From contig NZ_JAKUVC010000001.1 of the NCBI RefSeq assembly GCF_026781265.1, positions 62,001-126,000 on the forward strand: a stretch of 64,000 nt of DNA. Direction: 5' to 3'. The DNA comes from Streptococcus sanguinis (lineage in GTDB: Bacteria > Bacillota > Bacilli > Lactobacillales > Streptococcaceae). This document shows, one piece after another, positions 22,706 to 33,800 of the stretch (its first letter is position 1; every line of letters starts with the position of its first letter). The notes beneath the pieces were generated by a model. The model was not told the DNA's origin, did no database searches, and worked only from the letters and a program-made list of their open reading frames with translations. A program made the position numbers and the translations under genes.

Positions 22706-25129
22706 CTACTCTACGGACTTTAAAGAGTCTAACATATTAATATTTCTCAATTTAAAAATCATAAAAATATTAATAATCATAGCAAAAACCAATGTTATAA
22801 TACTTGAATATACAAAAGTAGATATACTTATATTTTCGTTAAATACATAAAAATCGGTTCCAATTGATTTTATAACATTAAGGAAACTGTAGTAGCCTAT
22901 CATTAACCCCAATACGCAACCAAAAATTGTTAGAATAATTACTTCTCTAAATACATATGCTTCAACTTCTCCATTCTTAAAACCTAAAACCTTTAAAGTG
23001 GATATTTCACGAGTTCTTTCTGAAACATTTATATTATTAATATTATACAGCACAAGAAAAGCTAAGAGTCCTGCAGCTACAATTAGTATGATAACTATCA
23101 TATTCATTCCTTGTAATCCTTCATCAATTTGATTCACTATGGTTTGTTTTTTATTAATGTAAGTTACCTCTTCAATACCTCTCAACTTTTTATACAAAGT
23201 ATTTTTCTCACTATTGTTAGCTTTAACAAATTTTATATAATAGTTATTATAAATTGGTTTCTGTTTATAAAGACTTTCATATAATTTAGGTGATAAATAT
23301 AGATAGTTTTCCTGATAATTCTTAGTAATTTTAGATATTTTAACTTTTTTCTTTTCTGTATCTCCATATAAATTGAAAGTAATAGTATCACCCTCTGATA
23401 CTCCCAATCGTTGAGCAATATTATGACTTATTATAGCACTACTTTCATCAAAAGATAAATGATCATTAGTCTTGTAGTCATTTAAAGAAATAAAAGATTC
23501 TATATTTGCATTTCTCAATTCAGGTACAATAAGATTAATATTATAGTTGGTATTTTCTTTCTCAATCTCAATTGAAGAATTTTGAAACTTCAAAAACTTC
23601 ACGTCATTAGATTCTAAAATTTTTGATACTGAGTTGTCTACCGTTTTGACTCCAAAAGTAGCATCATATTTAAATATTTCTTTGTACTGATCTCGAGTAA
23701 AATTTTGTAGACTTTCTCTTAAGCCAAAAGCTGTAACTAGAATCATTGTACATCCCATTACGCCTAATATTGTCATCCACATTCTTTTTTTATCTAAAAA
23801 GACATTTCGTATTGTAACCTTATATAAAAAAGAAATCCTTTTCCAAATAAAAGTAACCCGCTCTAGAATTACTCGCTTACCAGCCACTGGTGCTTGAGGT
23901 ACCAATAATTGAGAGCTAGTTTGACTAACATTGTTTCTGACAGAAACTAATGTTGAAATCACAGTTACTATTGTAAGACCAATAATTGAAATTAAGGCAA
24001 CCTCCCAATCAACACTCTGAGTAAGAGTTGGAAGTGAATATTTTATCGAATATGTATCCCAAATGCTATTTGGAATACTTCTGAAACCAACAAAGGCACC
24101 TATAGTACTACCTAAAATACTTGCAGTCATTGAGTATATGAGATACTTCAGTAACACCCTCTGATTAGAGTAACCTAACGATTTTAATGTACCAATTATT
24201 ATTCGTTCTTCCTCTACTAATCTAGTCATTGTAGTCATTGCAACAAAAGCTGCAACAACTATAAAAATAATTGGAAATATCCGCGCCACTCCTGAAATAC
24301 TATTGATATCATTCTTTAAAGCAATATAGCCTACATTAGCATCTCTATCACTTATTAGCCAATTTTTACTATCAGAAATATCTTCCCTAATCGATTTTTT
24401 CAATTGATTTATTTTGTTCGAATAGTCTACATTAGCAATTCCCTTACCTTTGATATAAGTAGGTGAAACTGTCAAATAAAGTTGATTATAAAACTCATTT
24501 AATAATAAACTCGTTTTCCCGTAGATAACAAAATCAATTTTCCCAGTTCCTACAGATGAAGAAACTGACCCATTTGAAAAATATTCAGGGGAGTTAACAA
24601 TCCCAACAATAGTCACCTCATCAGTTTTTAATAATCTACTTGAAAATAATTTAATTTTATCACCCACTTTAATTTTAGAATCAGAAAATCCCTCAACAGG
24701 TTTTACTATTACAACCTCTTTATCATCTTTAGGCATTTTTCCCTCAATTAAAGTTAGCTTGTTCATACCTAAGTTATCAAAACTAGATAAAGCAATCAAA
24801 CGTAACGTATAATTTTCTGAATTAATTTCCGATTGACTATCTAATAAACTAGTTTTTAATATTTTTTTCACATTCTTTTGGTTTGATATTTTAACTAATT
24901 CCTTATTAGAAAACATTGAATTAGAAATAATCTTAATATCAAATAAATTAGCATTAGAAAAATATGAATCCGAAGTTTTCGTCATACTTGGCGAAGTAGA
25001 AAGAAGGCCTGAAAACATCATTGACCCCAAAAATGTTATTCCTAAAATTGCTAGATACCTTCCTAAAGACTGCTTAATTGTTCTAAAAATGTTTTTATAA
25101 AATGATTTCATTACATTCACCATTACCAC
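22706..25129 (-). CDS. FtsX/MacB-type ABC permease of the NRPS cluster
   Basis: A protein of about 800 residues with the double FtsX layout: an N-terminal TM helix, an extracellular domain (about residues 45-275), three TM helices with a conserved cytoplasmic loop (LVEEERIIIGTLKSLGYSNQ), a further TM, a second extracellular domain, and a final three-TM block (SERTREISTLKVLGFKNGEV). Such permeases work with LolD/MacB-like ATPases to move peptides or lipids out of, or off, the membrane. The ATPase gene overlaps its start. The frame opens with a GTG at 25129; the ATG at 25111 (MKSFYKNIFRTIKQ) is the likely start. Export or self-protection is inferred. Confidence 0.88.
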   Translation of the reverse strand: MVMVNVMKSFYKNIFRTIKQSLGRYLAILGITFLGSMMFSGLLSTSPSMTKTSDSYFSNANLFDIKIISNSMFSNKELVKISNQKNVKKILKTSLLDSQSEINSENYTLRLIALSSFDNLGMNKLTLIEGKMPKDDKEVVIVKPVEGFSDSKIKVGDKIKLFSSRLLKTDEVTIVGIVNSPEYFSNGSVSSSVGTGKIDFVIYGKTSLLLNEFYNQLYLTVSPTYIKGKGIANVDYSNKINQLKKSIREDISDSKNWLISDRDANVGYIALKNDINSISGVARIFPIIFIVVAAFVAMTTMTRLVEEERIIIGTLKSLGYSNQRVLLKYLIYSMTASILGSTIGAFVGFRSIPNSIWDTYSIKYSLPTLTQSVDWEVALISIIGLTIVTVISTLVSVRNNVSQTSSQLLVPQAPVAGKRVILERVTFIWKRISFLYKVTIRNVFLDKKRMWMTILGVMGCTMILVTAFGLRESLQNFTRDQYKEIFKYDATFGVKTVDNSVSKILESNDVKFLKFQNSSIEIEKENTNYNINLIVPELRNANIESFISLNDYKTNDHLSFDESSAIISHNIAQRLGVSEGDTITFNLYGDTEKKKVKISKITKNYQENYLYLSPKLYESLYKQKPIYNNYYIKFVKANNSEKNTLYKKLRGIEEVTYINKKQTIVNQIDEGLQGMNMIVIILIVAAGLLAFLVLYNINNINVSERTREISTLKVLGFKNGEVEAYVFREVIILTIFGCVLGLMIGYYSFLNVIKSIGTDFYVFNENISISTFVYSSIITLVFAMIINIFMIFKLRNINMLDSLKSVE

Positions 25130-25827
25130 TCAATTTCATCTATGTTCTTAGGAAACTCATTAACAATATTTTCTGTTATTCTCCCACTATTAACTCGTAT
25201 AATTCTATCTCCTATATCCTCAATCAACGAATTATGAGTTATAATAACAACAGTTTTATTGTTTTTTCTACAAGTATCCTGTAAAAGCTTCAAGATACTT
25301 TTACCGGTTTTATAGTCTAGAGCACCAGTCGGTTCATCACATAAAAGAATATCTGGATTTTTAGCAATAGCCCTTGCTATTGCTACTCTTTGCTGCTCAC
25401 CACCTGAAAGCTGAGAAGGAAAATTACTCAATCTTTGTTCTAATCCTACTTCTTTTAGCACCTGAGTTTCGTTAAGTGGATTTTGAGAAATTTGTGAAGC
25501 TAGCTCTACATTTTCTAAAGCAGTTAAATTAGGAATCAAATTATAAAATTGGAATACAAAACCAATATTTTTTCTTCGATATTCTGTCAATTGCTTTTGA
25601 GAAAAAGTACTAATATTTTGCCCTTCAACCCAGATGTCTCCATCAGAAGAACTGTCCATTCCACCTAACAGATTCAGTATAGTCGTTTTACCAGCACCAC
25701 TAGCACCAACAATGATAACCAATTCACCTTTTTTTATTGTAAAACTAACATCATCAACTGCTGTAACAACAATTTCCCCACTATTATACCTTTTACTGAC
25801 ATTTTTAAATTCTACAATTGTATCCAT
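25123..25827 (-). CDS. MacB/LolD-type ABC transporter ATPase of the NRPS cluster
   Basis: A 234-residue ATPase with Walker [10 protein letters not shown] (about residue 40), Q-loop [10 protein letters not shown], signature [14 protein letters not shown] (about 140) and Walker [14 protein letters not shown] (about 160). The start is taken at the ATG at 25827 ([17 protein letters not shown]) because AGGAG lies 11 bases before it; a GTG 12 bases upstream overlaps that site. It overlaps the permease start and directly follows the second NRPS gene, so it is probably the energy source for product export. Confidence 0.93.
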   Translation of the reverse strand: MDTIVEFKNVSKRYNSGEIVVTAVDDVSFTIKKGELVIIVGASGAGKTTILNLLGGMDSSSDGDIWVEGQNISTFSQKQLTEYRRKNIGFVFQFYNLIPNLTALENVELASQISQNPLNETQVLKEVGLEQRLSNFPSQLSGGEQQRVAIARAIAKNPDILLCDEPTGALDYKTGKSILKLLQDTCRKNNKTVVIITHNSLIEDIGDRIIRVNSGRITENIVNEFPKNIDEIEW

Positions 25828-25828
25828 A

Positions 25829-28800
25829 TTATTCTTCACTCCTATTCATGTTAAACAACATATCCATATCTTCTTTTTTCAATAACTCAAACTCTTTAGC
25901 CTTTGCTTCCTGATGAATTTTAGTCAGTCCTTTTTCTACTAACTCATCTACAGTTACATATTGATATAATTTTTCAATGTCTGTATGATAACCTAATTTA
26001 GATAATTCTGAAATGACTCTTATAGATTTTATAGAATCAAGTCCATTTGCAAAAAGATCTGATTTAACATTTAAATTTTCCACTCCAAGTATTTTTTTGA
26101 CTAGTTCAAGTACATCAGATTCTAGTTTTGATTTTGGCTTAGAGTTTTTTGATATCGGCAATTTTATTGAATAAGACTTCAATTTTTTGATGTCTGTTTT
26201 TCCGCTATTACTTAATGGCATCTGTTCAATCTTTTCAAATATGGAAGGCACCCATTTTCTTGGCAGAGTATTTAATAATGAAGTTCTAAGTTCCATATTA
26301 GACAATTTTTTTTCCCCTGTATAGAATGCAACTAGTAACTCTTTACCATTTATAACTCTACTAACTACTGAAACGTCAGATATACCTTCCAACTTCAATA
26401 ATTGTGATTCAATTTCTCCAATCTCTATTCTAGTACCATTTATTTTTATTTGTCCATCTTCCCTCCCAATAAATATAAGCTGCCCTAATCTATTCCAATA
26501 AGCAATATCACCTGTTTTATAATATCTCATCCCACCTCGCGATGAATCTGCTCCAAATACATCCTGAGTTAAATGTTCATTACCAAAGTAGCCTTTAGCT
26601 ACTTGAATTCCATAAATCACTAATTCTCCTGCAACTCCGATGGGTAAATCTTTCATTTCTTTATTAACAATACGAATCTCTGTGTTATACACAGGTTTCC
26701 CAATAGGAATAATACTGTTTGATAAAGCTTTCTTATCTACAGAATAGCACGTTACATCTATAGCTGCTTCAGTCGGCCCGTATAAATTATAAATTTGAAC
26801 CCCAGGATTTTCCATCAAAGCAGCTTTAACAGTCTCGTATTGTAGTTGCTCACCACTACATACAATTTTCTTCAAATTAGTTCGTACACTATCTTCAAGA
26901 AAAACGTTTAATAAACTTGGAACAAAATGTGCACATGTAATTTCTTCAGAAATAATCAATTTCTTCAAATAATCTGTATCTTTTGCGGTTCCTAAATTAC
27001 AAAGGATTTGTACAGCTCCAATTACATGTGGTAGTATTAATTCCCAAACTGAAACATCAAAACTTATAGATGTCTTTTGCAATATTCTATCATTCGCTGT
27101 AAATTTTAATTGTTGCTTCATCCATAAAATTCTGTTTAAAATACCGGCGTGTGTATTCTCAACTCCTTTAGGATTTCCTGTAGTTCCAGAGGTATACAAA
27201 ATATATGCTGAATCATCTGCTCTAAATCTGATATCTAAAGACTCTGTTGAATAGAAAAACAACTCTCCCAACAAATCTTTTATATCTATAAGAATAACAT
27301 TATCTTTTTCCCTTTTAATTTCGTTATTTATGCTATTAGCAATATAGAATTTAGATTGTGAATTACTAATTATATATTTCCTTCTTTCTAAAGGATATTC
27401 GATATCAACAGGAACGTAGACTCCACCCGATTTTAATATTCCCCAGAAAACAATCATTAAATTCAGATCATTATTGAGACAGACACAAACCCTATCACCT
27501 TTTTTTAAGCCATGTTCTAACAGATAATGAGCAAACTGATTAGATTTATCATCAAGTTCTTTATAAGTCAAGGTTCCTGTGGAATCCTTTGATGCCACTT
27601 TTTGGGGATTTAATTTGGCAACTTCTTCAAAAAGTTGCGAGACATATTGAGTTCCAATATCCTCTGAAATTCCTTTAGAGAAATCATTGATTTTTTCTAA
27701 TTCATCCTCGGGAACAATAGTTATATCTTTAATTTTTTGTTGTGAATTATCTATAATTTGTTTTACAACATGAAGTATTCTTGAATGGAAAGCTTCAATT
27801 TCTTCTAAAGAGAGGTTATTTATCTGATAGTCATAAGAAATTTCAATCGATTCCCCATCTCTCTCATTAACCATCATTACCAACGGAACTTCTGAAGTCC
27901 CATTTGAATAATATCTTGTTTTCACATGATATTTCGAAGCAGATTCACTTTTACCATTTTGATAATTAAACATAACATCAAACATACCCGAATCAAACCC
28001 CTGGGATGCAGATAAAAATTTCATAATATTACTTAGACTATAACTTTGATGTTTAAACAATATTTTATGTTTATCTTGCACTGCCTTAAATAAATCTTGT
28101 AATGTATCTTGGTCCTGTTGAATGTCTATCGTCATCGGAAGCATACCAATAAACATACCAAGAATTTGTCTTTCCTTTCCTTTTCGATTTAGAGTCGGCA
28201 AACCGATTGTAATAGCTGAATTTTGCCTACTAATTTTTGATAAATAAATAAATAGAGCCGACTCAAATAATACTGCCAGTGACAGTTTAGAATTATTGCA
28301 AAATTCTGTCACTGTTTGACTTTCCAAATCAGTAAGATTAAAAAAGATCCTATCTCCAGTAATATCGTCGCGATTAATTGGAATATTACTCAATTCTGAT
28401 AACACAAAATCTTCTGAATAAAGCTGTTCAAAATAGGCTCTCCCTTTTTCATTTTTATCCTCTATTTTCTTAAAATCAAGCGATTCTAGATAGGCTTTAT
28501 ATAATTGACGCTTAGGATTAGTAATACTCTCACCTTTTAAAAGTTTAGTATATTTATCAATAATTTGATCAACAATCAAAGGGAAAGACCAAGCATCAAA
28601 TATCAAGTGATTTACTATAGCAAACACTCCCACTTTGCCATTTCCATGTTTAAATATACAAAAGTTATAAAGTTTTGAATTTTCCAATTGTTGAATTTTT
28701 TTACTCTGTTCAGTAAAATATGCGTTGATATATTCATTTGAATAACCTGTAAAGTCTAATTCTTCAAAATTATCAAATTGATTATTCTCTATGAAATATT

Positions 28801-29011
28801 GGTAAGGTTCCCCATCTAACTCAGAAAATCTCAACCAAAAATTATCGTTTTCAAAAATAATTTGATTCAGAACCTCTGACATAAACTCAAAATTATAATC
28901 AAATTGAAAGAACCCCACTCCACCTAAATTTGAAACTGCTAAACTAGGATTAACCTTTTGAATATTCCAAATATTTCTTTGAGCATTAGTTAATGGAAAA
29001 TTTTCAACCAT
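25829..29011 (-). CDS. NRPS module C-A-PCP, predicted serine-activating
   Basis: A 1060-residue single module. The condensation domain (about 1-440) has a modified HHxxxDG motif, NHLIFDA (134-140), keeping the second histidine and the aspartate. The adenylation domain (about 450-960) shows LYTSGTTGNPKG, YKTGDIAYW and NGTRIEIGEIE. Its ten specificity residues read D-V-W-H-V-S-L-I-D-K, one step from the known serine code DVWHLSLIDK. The carrier domain holds Ser993 in NGLDSIKS. A charged helix of about 40 residues ends the protein in place of a thioesterase. The ATG overlaps the stop of the Cy-PCP gene, giving coupled translation. Confidence 0.92.
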   Translation of the reverse strand: MVENFPLTNAQRNIWNIQKVNPSLAVSNLGGVGFFQFDYNFEFMSEVLNQIIFENDNFWLRFSELDGEPYQYFIENNQFDNFEELDFTGYSNEYINAYFTEQSKKIQQLENSKLYNFCIFKHGNGKVGVFAIVNHLIFDAWSFPLIVDQIIDKYTKLLKGESITNPKRQLYKAYLESLDFKKIEDKNEKGRAYFEQLYSEDFVLSELSNIPINRDDITGDRIFFNLTDLESQTVTEFCNNSKLSLAVLFESALFIYLSKISRQNSAITIGLPTLNRKGKERQILGMFIGMLPMTIDIQQDQDTLQDLFKAVQDKHKILFKHQSYSLSNIMKFLSASQGFDSGMFDVMFNYQNGKSESASKYHVKTRYYSNGTSEVPLVMMVNERDGESIEISYDYQINNLSLEEIEAFHSRILHVVKQIIDNSQQKIKDITIVPEDELEKINDFSKGISEDIGTQYVSQLFEEVAKLNPQKVASKDSTGTLTYKELDDKSNQFAHYLLEHGLKKGDRVCVCLNNDLNLMIVFWGILKSGGVYVPVDIEYPLERRKYIISNSQSKFYIANSINNEIKREKDNVILIDIKDLLGELFFYSTESLDIRFRADDSAYILYTSGTTGNPKGVENTHAGILNRILWMKQQLKFTANDRILQKTSISFDVSVWELILPHVIGAVQILCNLGTAKDTDYLKKLIISEEITCAHFVPSLLNVFLEDSVRTNLKKIVCSGEQLQYETVKAALMENPGVQIYNLYGPTEAAIDVTCYSVDKKALSNSIIPIGKPVYNTEIRIVNKEMKDLPIGVAGELVIYGIQVAKGYFGNEHLTQDVFGADSSRGGMRYYKTGDIAYWNRLGQLIFIGREDGQIKINGTRIEIGEIESQLLKLEGISDVSVVSRVINGKELLVAFYTGEKKLSNMELRTSLLNTLPRKWVPSIFEKIEQMPLSNSGKTDIKKLKSYSIKLPISKNSKPKSKLESDVLELVKKILGVENLNVKSDLFANGLDSIKSIRVISELSKLGYHTDIEKLYQYVTVDELVEKGLTKIHQEAKAKEFELLKKEDMDMLFNMNRSEE

Positions 29012-30794
29012 TATTAACTCCTTTCTTATAAGCGATATATTCTACTAAATCATTTACCGTCTCTGCAAATAATAACAGATCGTCTGGTGTAAAGGATTCA
29101 TCAAATTCTTTATTAATCTCCGAACAAAATCTCAAAATTTGTATAGAATACATTCCAAAAAAGTATAAATTTTCAAGATTTTCAGGTTTAAAACCAACAA
29201 TATCAAAATGAATCTTCTTTATTTTATTTAAAATTTCTTTTCTGTAGTATTGAGATTCCGGCTCAACAAAGTTGCTACTAGCAATATTTTTAAAAGTCTC
29301 CTTTGTCGAATAACACCAATAATTTTCATCATTTAAAATGAGCTTAATATTTTGTTTGAAACTTCCTAAAATATCTTCAAGGACTCCATCCTGAAAATAT
29401 TCTAGGTATCTTGCAAATTTACAATTTAATTCTCCACTGTCCCCCCTCTCAATTGTTGGAATAAAAGGGAATTGAGTCGTATATATGTTTAACTCCTCCA
29501 TTTTTAAACTTGGTAGATATTTCTCTCCAAATTTCATTAAAATATTGTTTGGTTTCAGCACATCATCTTGTGAAGGATGTGCGATATTAACCGTACAATT
29601 AAATCCAACTGGAAAAGTTACCTCTGCTCCCAGTTGTCTATCAACTCTCAATTTACGAATTTCTTCAAATCCACTATATCTACCATTATCATAATTAAAC
29701 GCAAATTGCTTAGAGATATCGAGAACTCTTTCATAGAAAGTAGCAATTCCTGAATCAAATTCTATAAAATCAACCGTATTAAAGTTTCCTAATATAGAGA
29801 CATTGGCACTCTCTAATTCAGGCAAATGATAAGTATTTATCATCCCTAAATAATATCTGGGACTAGCAACCCACTTTGATACAGCATCTGCAAACATTGT
29901 AAGAAGAACAGCTGGTACAGTCACTTTCTTTTTTGCGATTAATTCTTGGAATTCTTCCCATTCTTGTGCCGTTAACAATGTGAATTTATCAATTTTAAAA
30001 CGTTGATTTTCGAACTTTCTTATGCTTCTTCTATCTTTTAATGGTAAATTTGGAGCAGGAGGTAAATTTTCTAACCTAGCTATTTTCTTCTCTTTAGCAT
30101 TTAAATAATCAGTTGTTCCTTTTTGCTTTTCATAATGAACGACATAATCTCTATATGTTAATCCATTATCATAAACACGTTTATGTCTAAATCCAAGAGC
30201 ATTCTGAAATAACTGAGTTAAAAATAAAGCTACTCCATCACCATCCATCAACAGCGGACTAATTGACATCTGAACATTTGTACTATCTTTCCACTGTGTA
30301 ACAATAATTTTTAGCAACGGCCATTCACCATAGTTAATATGATTATTAATTAAAGACTGTTTTTGACTTTCAAGAATATTCTCATTTCGTAGAATTTTTG
30401 AATATTTTTTAAGCTCTACTCTAAATTTTAATTTTTCATTACTAGTTTGTTGTTTAAACTCCTTTACAATTTTTGTTCTAAGAATATCATGATTTTGAAT
30501 CAGTAAATTCACAGATTTCTCTAGTCTCACTTTTAAAATTTTAGGAAAAATAAAACCTGTTTTATCAAAATTCAAGCAAACATATATATTACTTAATCGA
30601 CGGTTAAATTTCAAAACCCCTTTATTTTCGACCCAATACGATTTTTGTACATCCGATAATGGATAAATATCAAACCTTTCTTGATCATTATGAATAATTG
30701 TTTGATTTTTTTTTGAAGGCTTTGTTGATTCTAATAATTCTTTAAGTATTTTTTCTCTTTCTATAGGATCCAAGTTTTCAATATTCATATCCAA
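29004..30794 (-). CDS. Cyclization/condensation-like domain plus PCP, without adenylation domain
   Basis: A 596-residue protein. After a short helical lead it opens with IYPLSDVQKSYWVENKG, which is the core-1 motif of heterocyclization (Cy) rather than ordinary condensation domains. The expected DxxxxDxxS motif is replaced by SPLLMDGDG (179-187), so one aspartate is missing. The C-terminal 80 residues form a carrier domain with the attachment serine at 550 in FFGMYSIQIL. There is no adenylation domain, so its carrier must be loaded in trans or serve as a relay. A TTG at 30794 (after GGAGGAATAAAAA) or the ATG at 30788 is the start. Confidence 0.82.
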   Translation of the reverse strand: MDMNIENLDPIEREKILKELLESTKPSKKNQTIIHNDQERFDIYPLSDVQKSYWVENKGVLKFNRRLSNIYVCLNFDKTGFIFPKILKVRLEKSVNLLIQNHDILRTKIVKEFKQQTSNEKLKFRVELKKYSKILRNENILESQKQSLINNHINYGEWPLLKIIVTQWKDSTNVQMSISPLLMDGDGVALFLTQLFQNALGFRHKRVYDNGLTYRDYVVHYEKQKGTTDYLNAKEKKIARLENLPPAPNLPLKDRRSIRKFENQRFKIDKFTLLTAQEWEEFQELIAKKKVTVPAVLLTMFADAVSKWVASPRYYLGMINTYHLPELESANVSILGNFNTVDFIEFDSGIATFYERVLDISKQFAFNYDNGRYSGFEEIRKLRVDRQLGAEVTFPVGFNCTVNIAHPSQDDVLKPNNILMKFGEKYLPSLKMEELNIYTTQFPFIPTIERGDSGELNCKFARYLEYFQDGVLEDILGSFKQNIKLILNDENYWCYSTKETFKNIASSNFVEPESQYYRKEILNKIKKIHFDIVGFKPENLENLYFFGMYSIQILRFCSEINKEFDESFTPDDLLLFAETVNDLVEYIAYKKGVNNG

Positions 30795-30821
30795 TTTTTA
30801 TTCCTCCATTTACTACAAATT

Positions 30822-33800
30822 TTAAGATCTTTCTATAATTAATTGTTTTAATATTTCAATAGCAATCTTCTCAATAGTTGGATTTTCAAAAATTTTCTGA
30901 ATCGACAATTGGATAGAATACTTTAAGTTAATTTTTTTAGTTAATTCTAAAACTGTTAGAGAATTACAGCCCATTTCAAAAATGTTACTATAGATACTCA
31001 TGCCACTTGATCCTAAAAGTTGACACAAAGTATCAAATACATATTGCTCCGTCTCATTTCGAGGAAGAGTCATCTTTTGGTTGCTTTTATGTAATTTTAT
31101 AGCATTTTTATCTAGTTCATGAATACTTAGTTTGCCATTGTCGTTAGTCGGTGTCTCCTCTAAAATATAGAACTCTTCTGGAACCATATAAAGAGGTAAG
31201 TATTGTTTTAGAAAATCAATTAGTTTATCTACTAAATTTTCTTCAAAATCTAATTGCTTATTTTCTAATACTAGATAAGCTGATATATATTCTCTACTTC
31301 CTTTTTCGCCTTTTATAATATGAGCTGTCTCCACATTAGGAAATTTTTCTAAAATATTTTTGATTTCTGAAACTTCTATCCTAATTCCATTTATCTTAAT
31401 CTGGCTGTCCACCCTACCATAAAAATATACGATATTTGCCCCTGTAATCTTCCCTTTATCTCCGCTTAGATAAACTCTTTTTTCCCGAGATTGCTTAGAA
31501 CAAGTTAAGAAAGTCTTAAACTTTTTATCAGTCTCTTTCTGTGAGGTATATCCTAAAGCCAAGTTTTGTCCTGATATTGCTATCTCACCAATTACATTCT
31601 TGGGAAGAGGTTGTAGTAAATTATCAACGATTGTTATAGCAATATTGTTAATCGGTTTCCCAATTGGAATTTCAAAAGGCTCATCAATATCTATCTTAGA
31701 AGAAAAATTGAATTCCGATGTACTGATAGTCCCCTCTGATGGACCATATAAATTTCTAAATTCATAAAATTTCGACCAATTTTTTGCTAAATTAAAAGGG
31801 CATTTTTCTCCAGCTACACTGACCATTCTCAATGTTTTAAATTCTTGCGGCTTTACACTCGAAAGGATAGAAGGAGTCGTGGTTAAAACAGAAATACCAT
31901 AGTACTCAATATTACTCTTTAAATTTTCAGCCAATAAACTTTGAGTTAATGGTACGCACAGACAAGATCCGCTTGAAAGAGAAATCAAGATATCAAAAAG
32001 GCAACCATCAAAAGCAATATTAAAAGTCATTAACACTTTATCATCAGCAAAATAATCATAATTTTTTATTAAATTCGATATACCTTGATGAGAAATGCAT
32101 ACCCCTTTTGGAACACCGGTTGTACCAGATGTATATATGATATATGCAATATCATTTTGTTCAACAATTTTTGAAGTAATCTTTCGTTCAATTGCTGGTT
32201 CATCTTCTTTTAGTACATCTAAGCTAACTACTGGGGTATTGCTTGGTAAATTTTCAATATCTTTTTCATCCCTAGCTATTATACAGTCTATTGAGGAATC
32301 ATTAATAATATGCTCAATACGTTTAATTGGAAACTTTCTATCTATCGGAACATACACTGCACCTAACTTCCAAATAGCTAGTATTGAACTAATTAATTCA
32401 AAACTCCTATCTAAATATACACCTACCTTACTTTGCTTATTTAACAGCATTTTATTTTGTAATAAATACGCAAGAAAATTAGAATGCTTATCAAGTTGAC
32501 TGTAGGTATAAGACTGACTTTCTTCCTTTATCGCTACTTTTTCTCCATGATTTTGAACGATATATTCAAATCTTTCTAAAATTGATACTAAATCATTATC
32601 ATCTCTATCCCCTACCAATTCAGCATACCACTTTGAATCTTCCAAAAGAATTAGACGATTATCGCTTACTGGGTGGTCCAAATAATTCAAAACAATTTTA
32701 AAAGTCGCTAGATATAAATCTAAAGCCTCGTCAATTTGTTCATTACTGAATTGTTCCGAATTGTATGTAATTGTGATGCCTAACTTATTTTCTAAGGAGT
32801 TATTAACAAATTGAGCTGAAAAAGAAAAATTCGTTTTTTCTGTCACCTTAAGATCATAAAGCGAAAAGAATCTATTATTCAGTGTGTCAGATTTATAAGC
32901 ATGAAAATCAACATAATTAAAAGCTGTGTAGAATATTGCATCTTTATTGTTGTCGCTCAACATTTTAGAAAGAGGATAGCGCCTATATGGCAGAATTTCT
33001 TTTTCTTTTTCAAAATTACTTAAAATAAAGTCTGACCAATTTTTAGAATCTGGGATTTTTACTGTGAACGGAAGTGTATTCAAAAACAACCCCAAAGTAG
33101 ACTCTCCCCCTATCTCTGGCCGGCCATTTGCCACAATACCTGTAGTAATCTTTTTTTCATTGGAAAGCATTGACAACACTTTTAGATGTACACTCAAACA
33201 AATATTTTTCAACGGAACTTTTAACCGATTGCTCAATTGATATAAAGAGACAGTATCATCACTATTAAGATTTCTTGATTTGTCATAAATTTTAATATTA
33301 GTATTCTTGCTTTGAGTTACCCCGTAAGGTGACACTAAATTACTCTTTTTAACTTCATTTTCCCAAAATTTTTGATGAATTTTATCATCACTAGCAGATC
33401 TCTCCAATTTAATAAAATCTGCATAAGTTCCTTTGTTATTATCCTCCTCAATTAATATATTATGCGCTTCTCCATTTAGCTCTTTAAAATAATATTCGCA
33501 AAACGTCTGCATAAGCGTCGCTACACTCCACCCGTCTAAAATAGAGTGATGAAAATCCAAACAAATACTAAACTTATCATTGTTTTGATTTTTAAATACC
33601 CCTACTTGCCACAAAGGGGGAAGCTCCCATTCAAATGATAGATGTTGTCTCTCAGATACGTAATCATTAATATCGTTTTCTAACAACTTATCCTCAAAAT
33701 TTATAAATTCTGTTATTGATACTTCAGCTTTTTTATGCACCAATTGGATAGGCTCTGATAAATCTCCTATCCTAAACGAAGTTCTCAACACTGGATTTTC

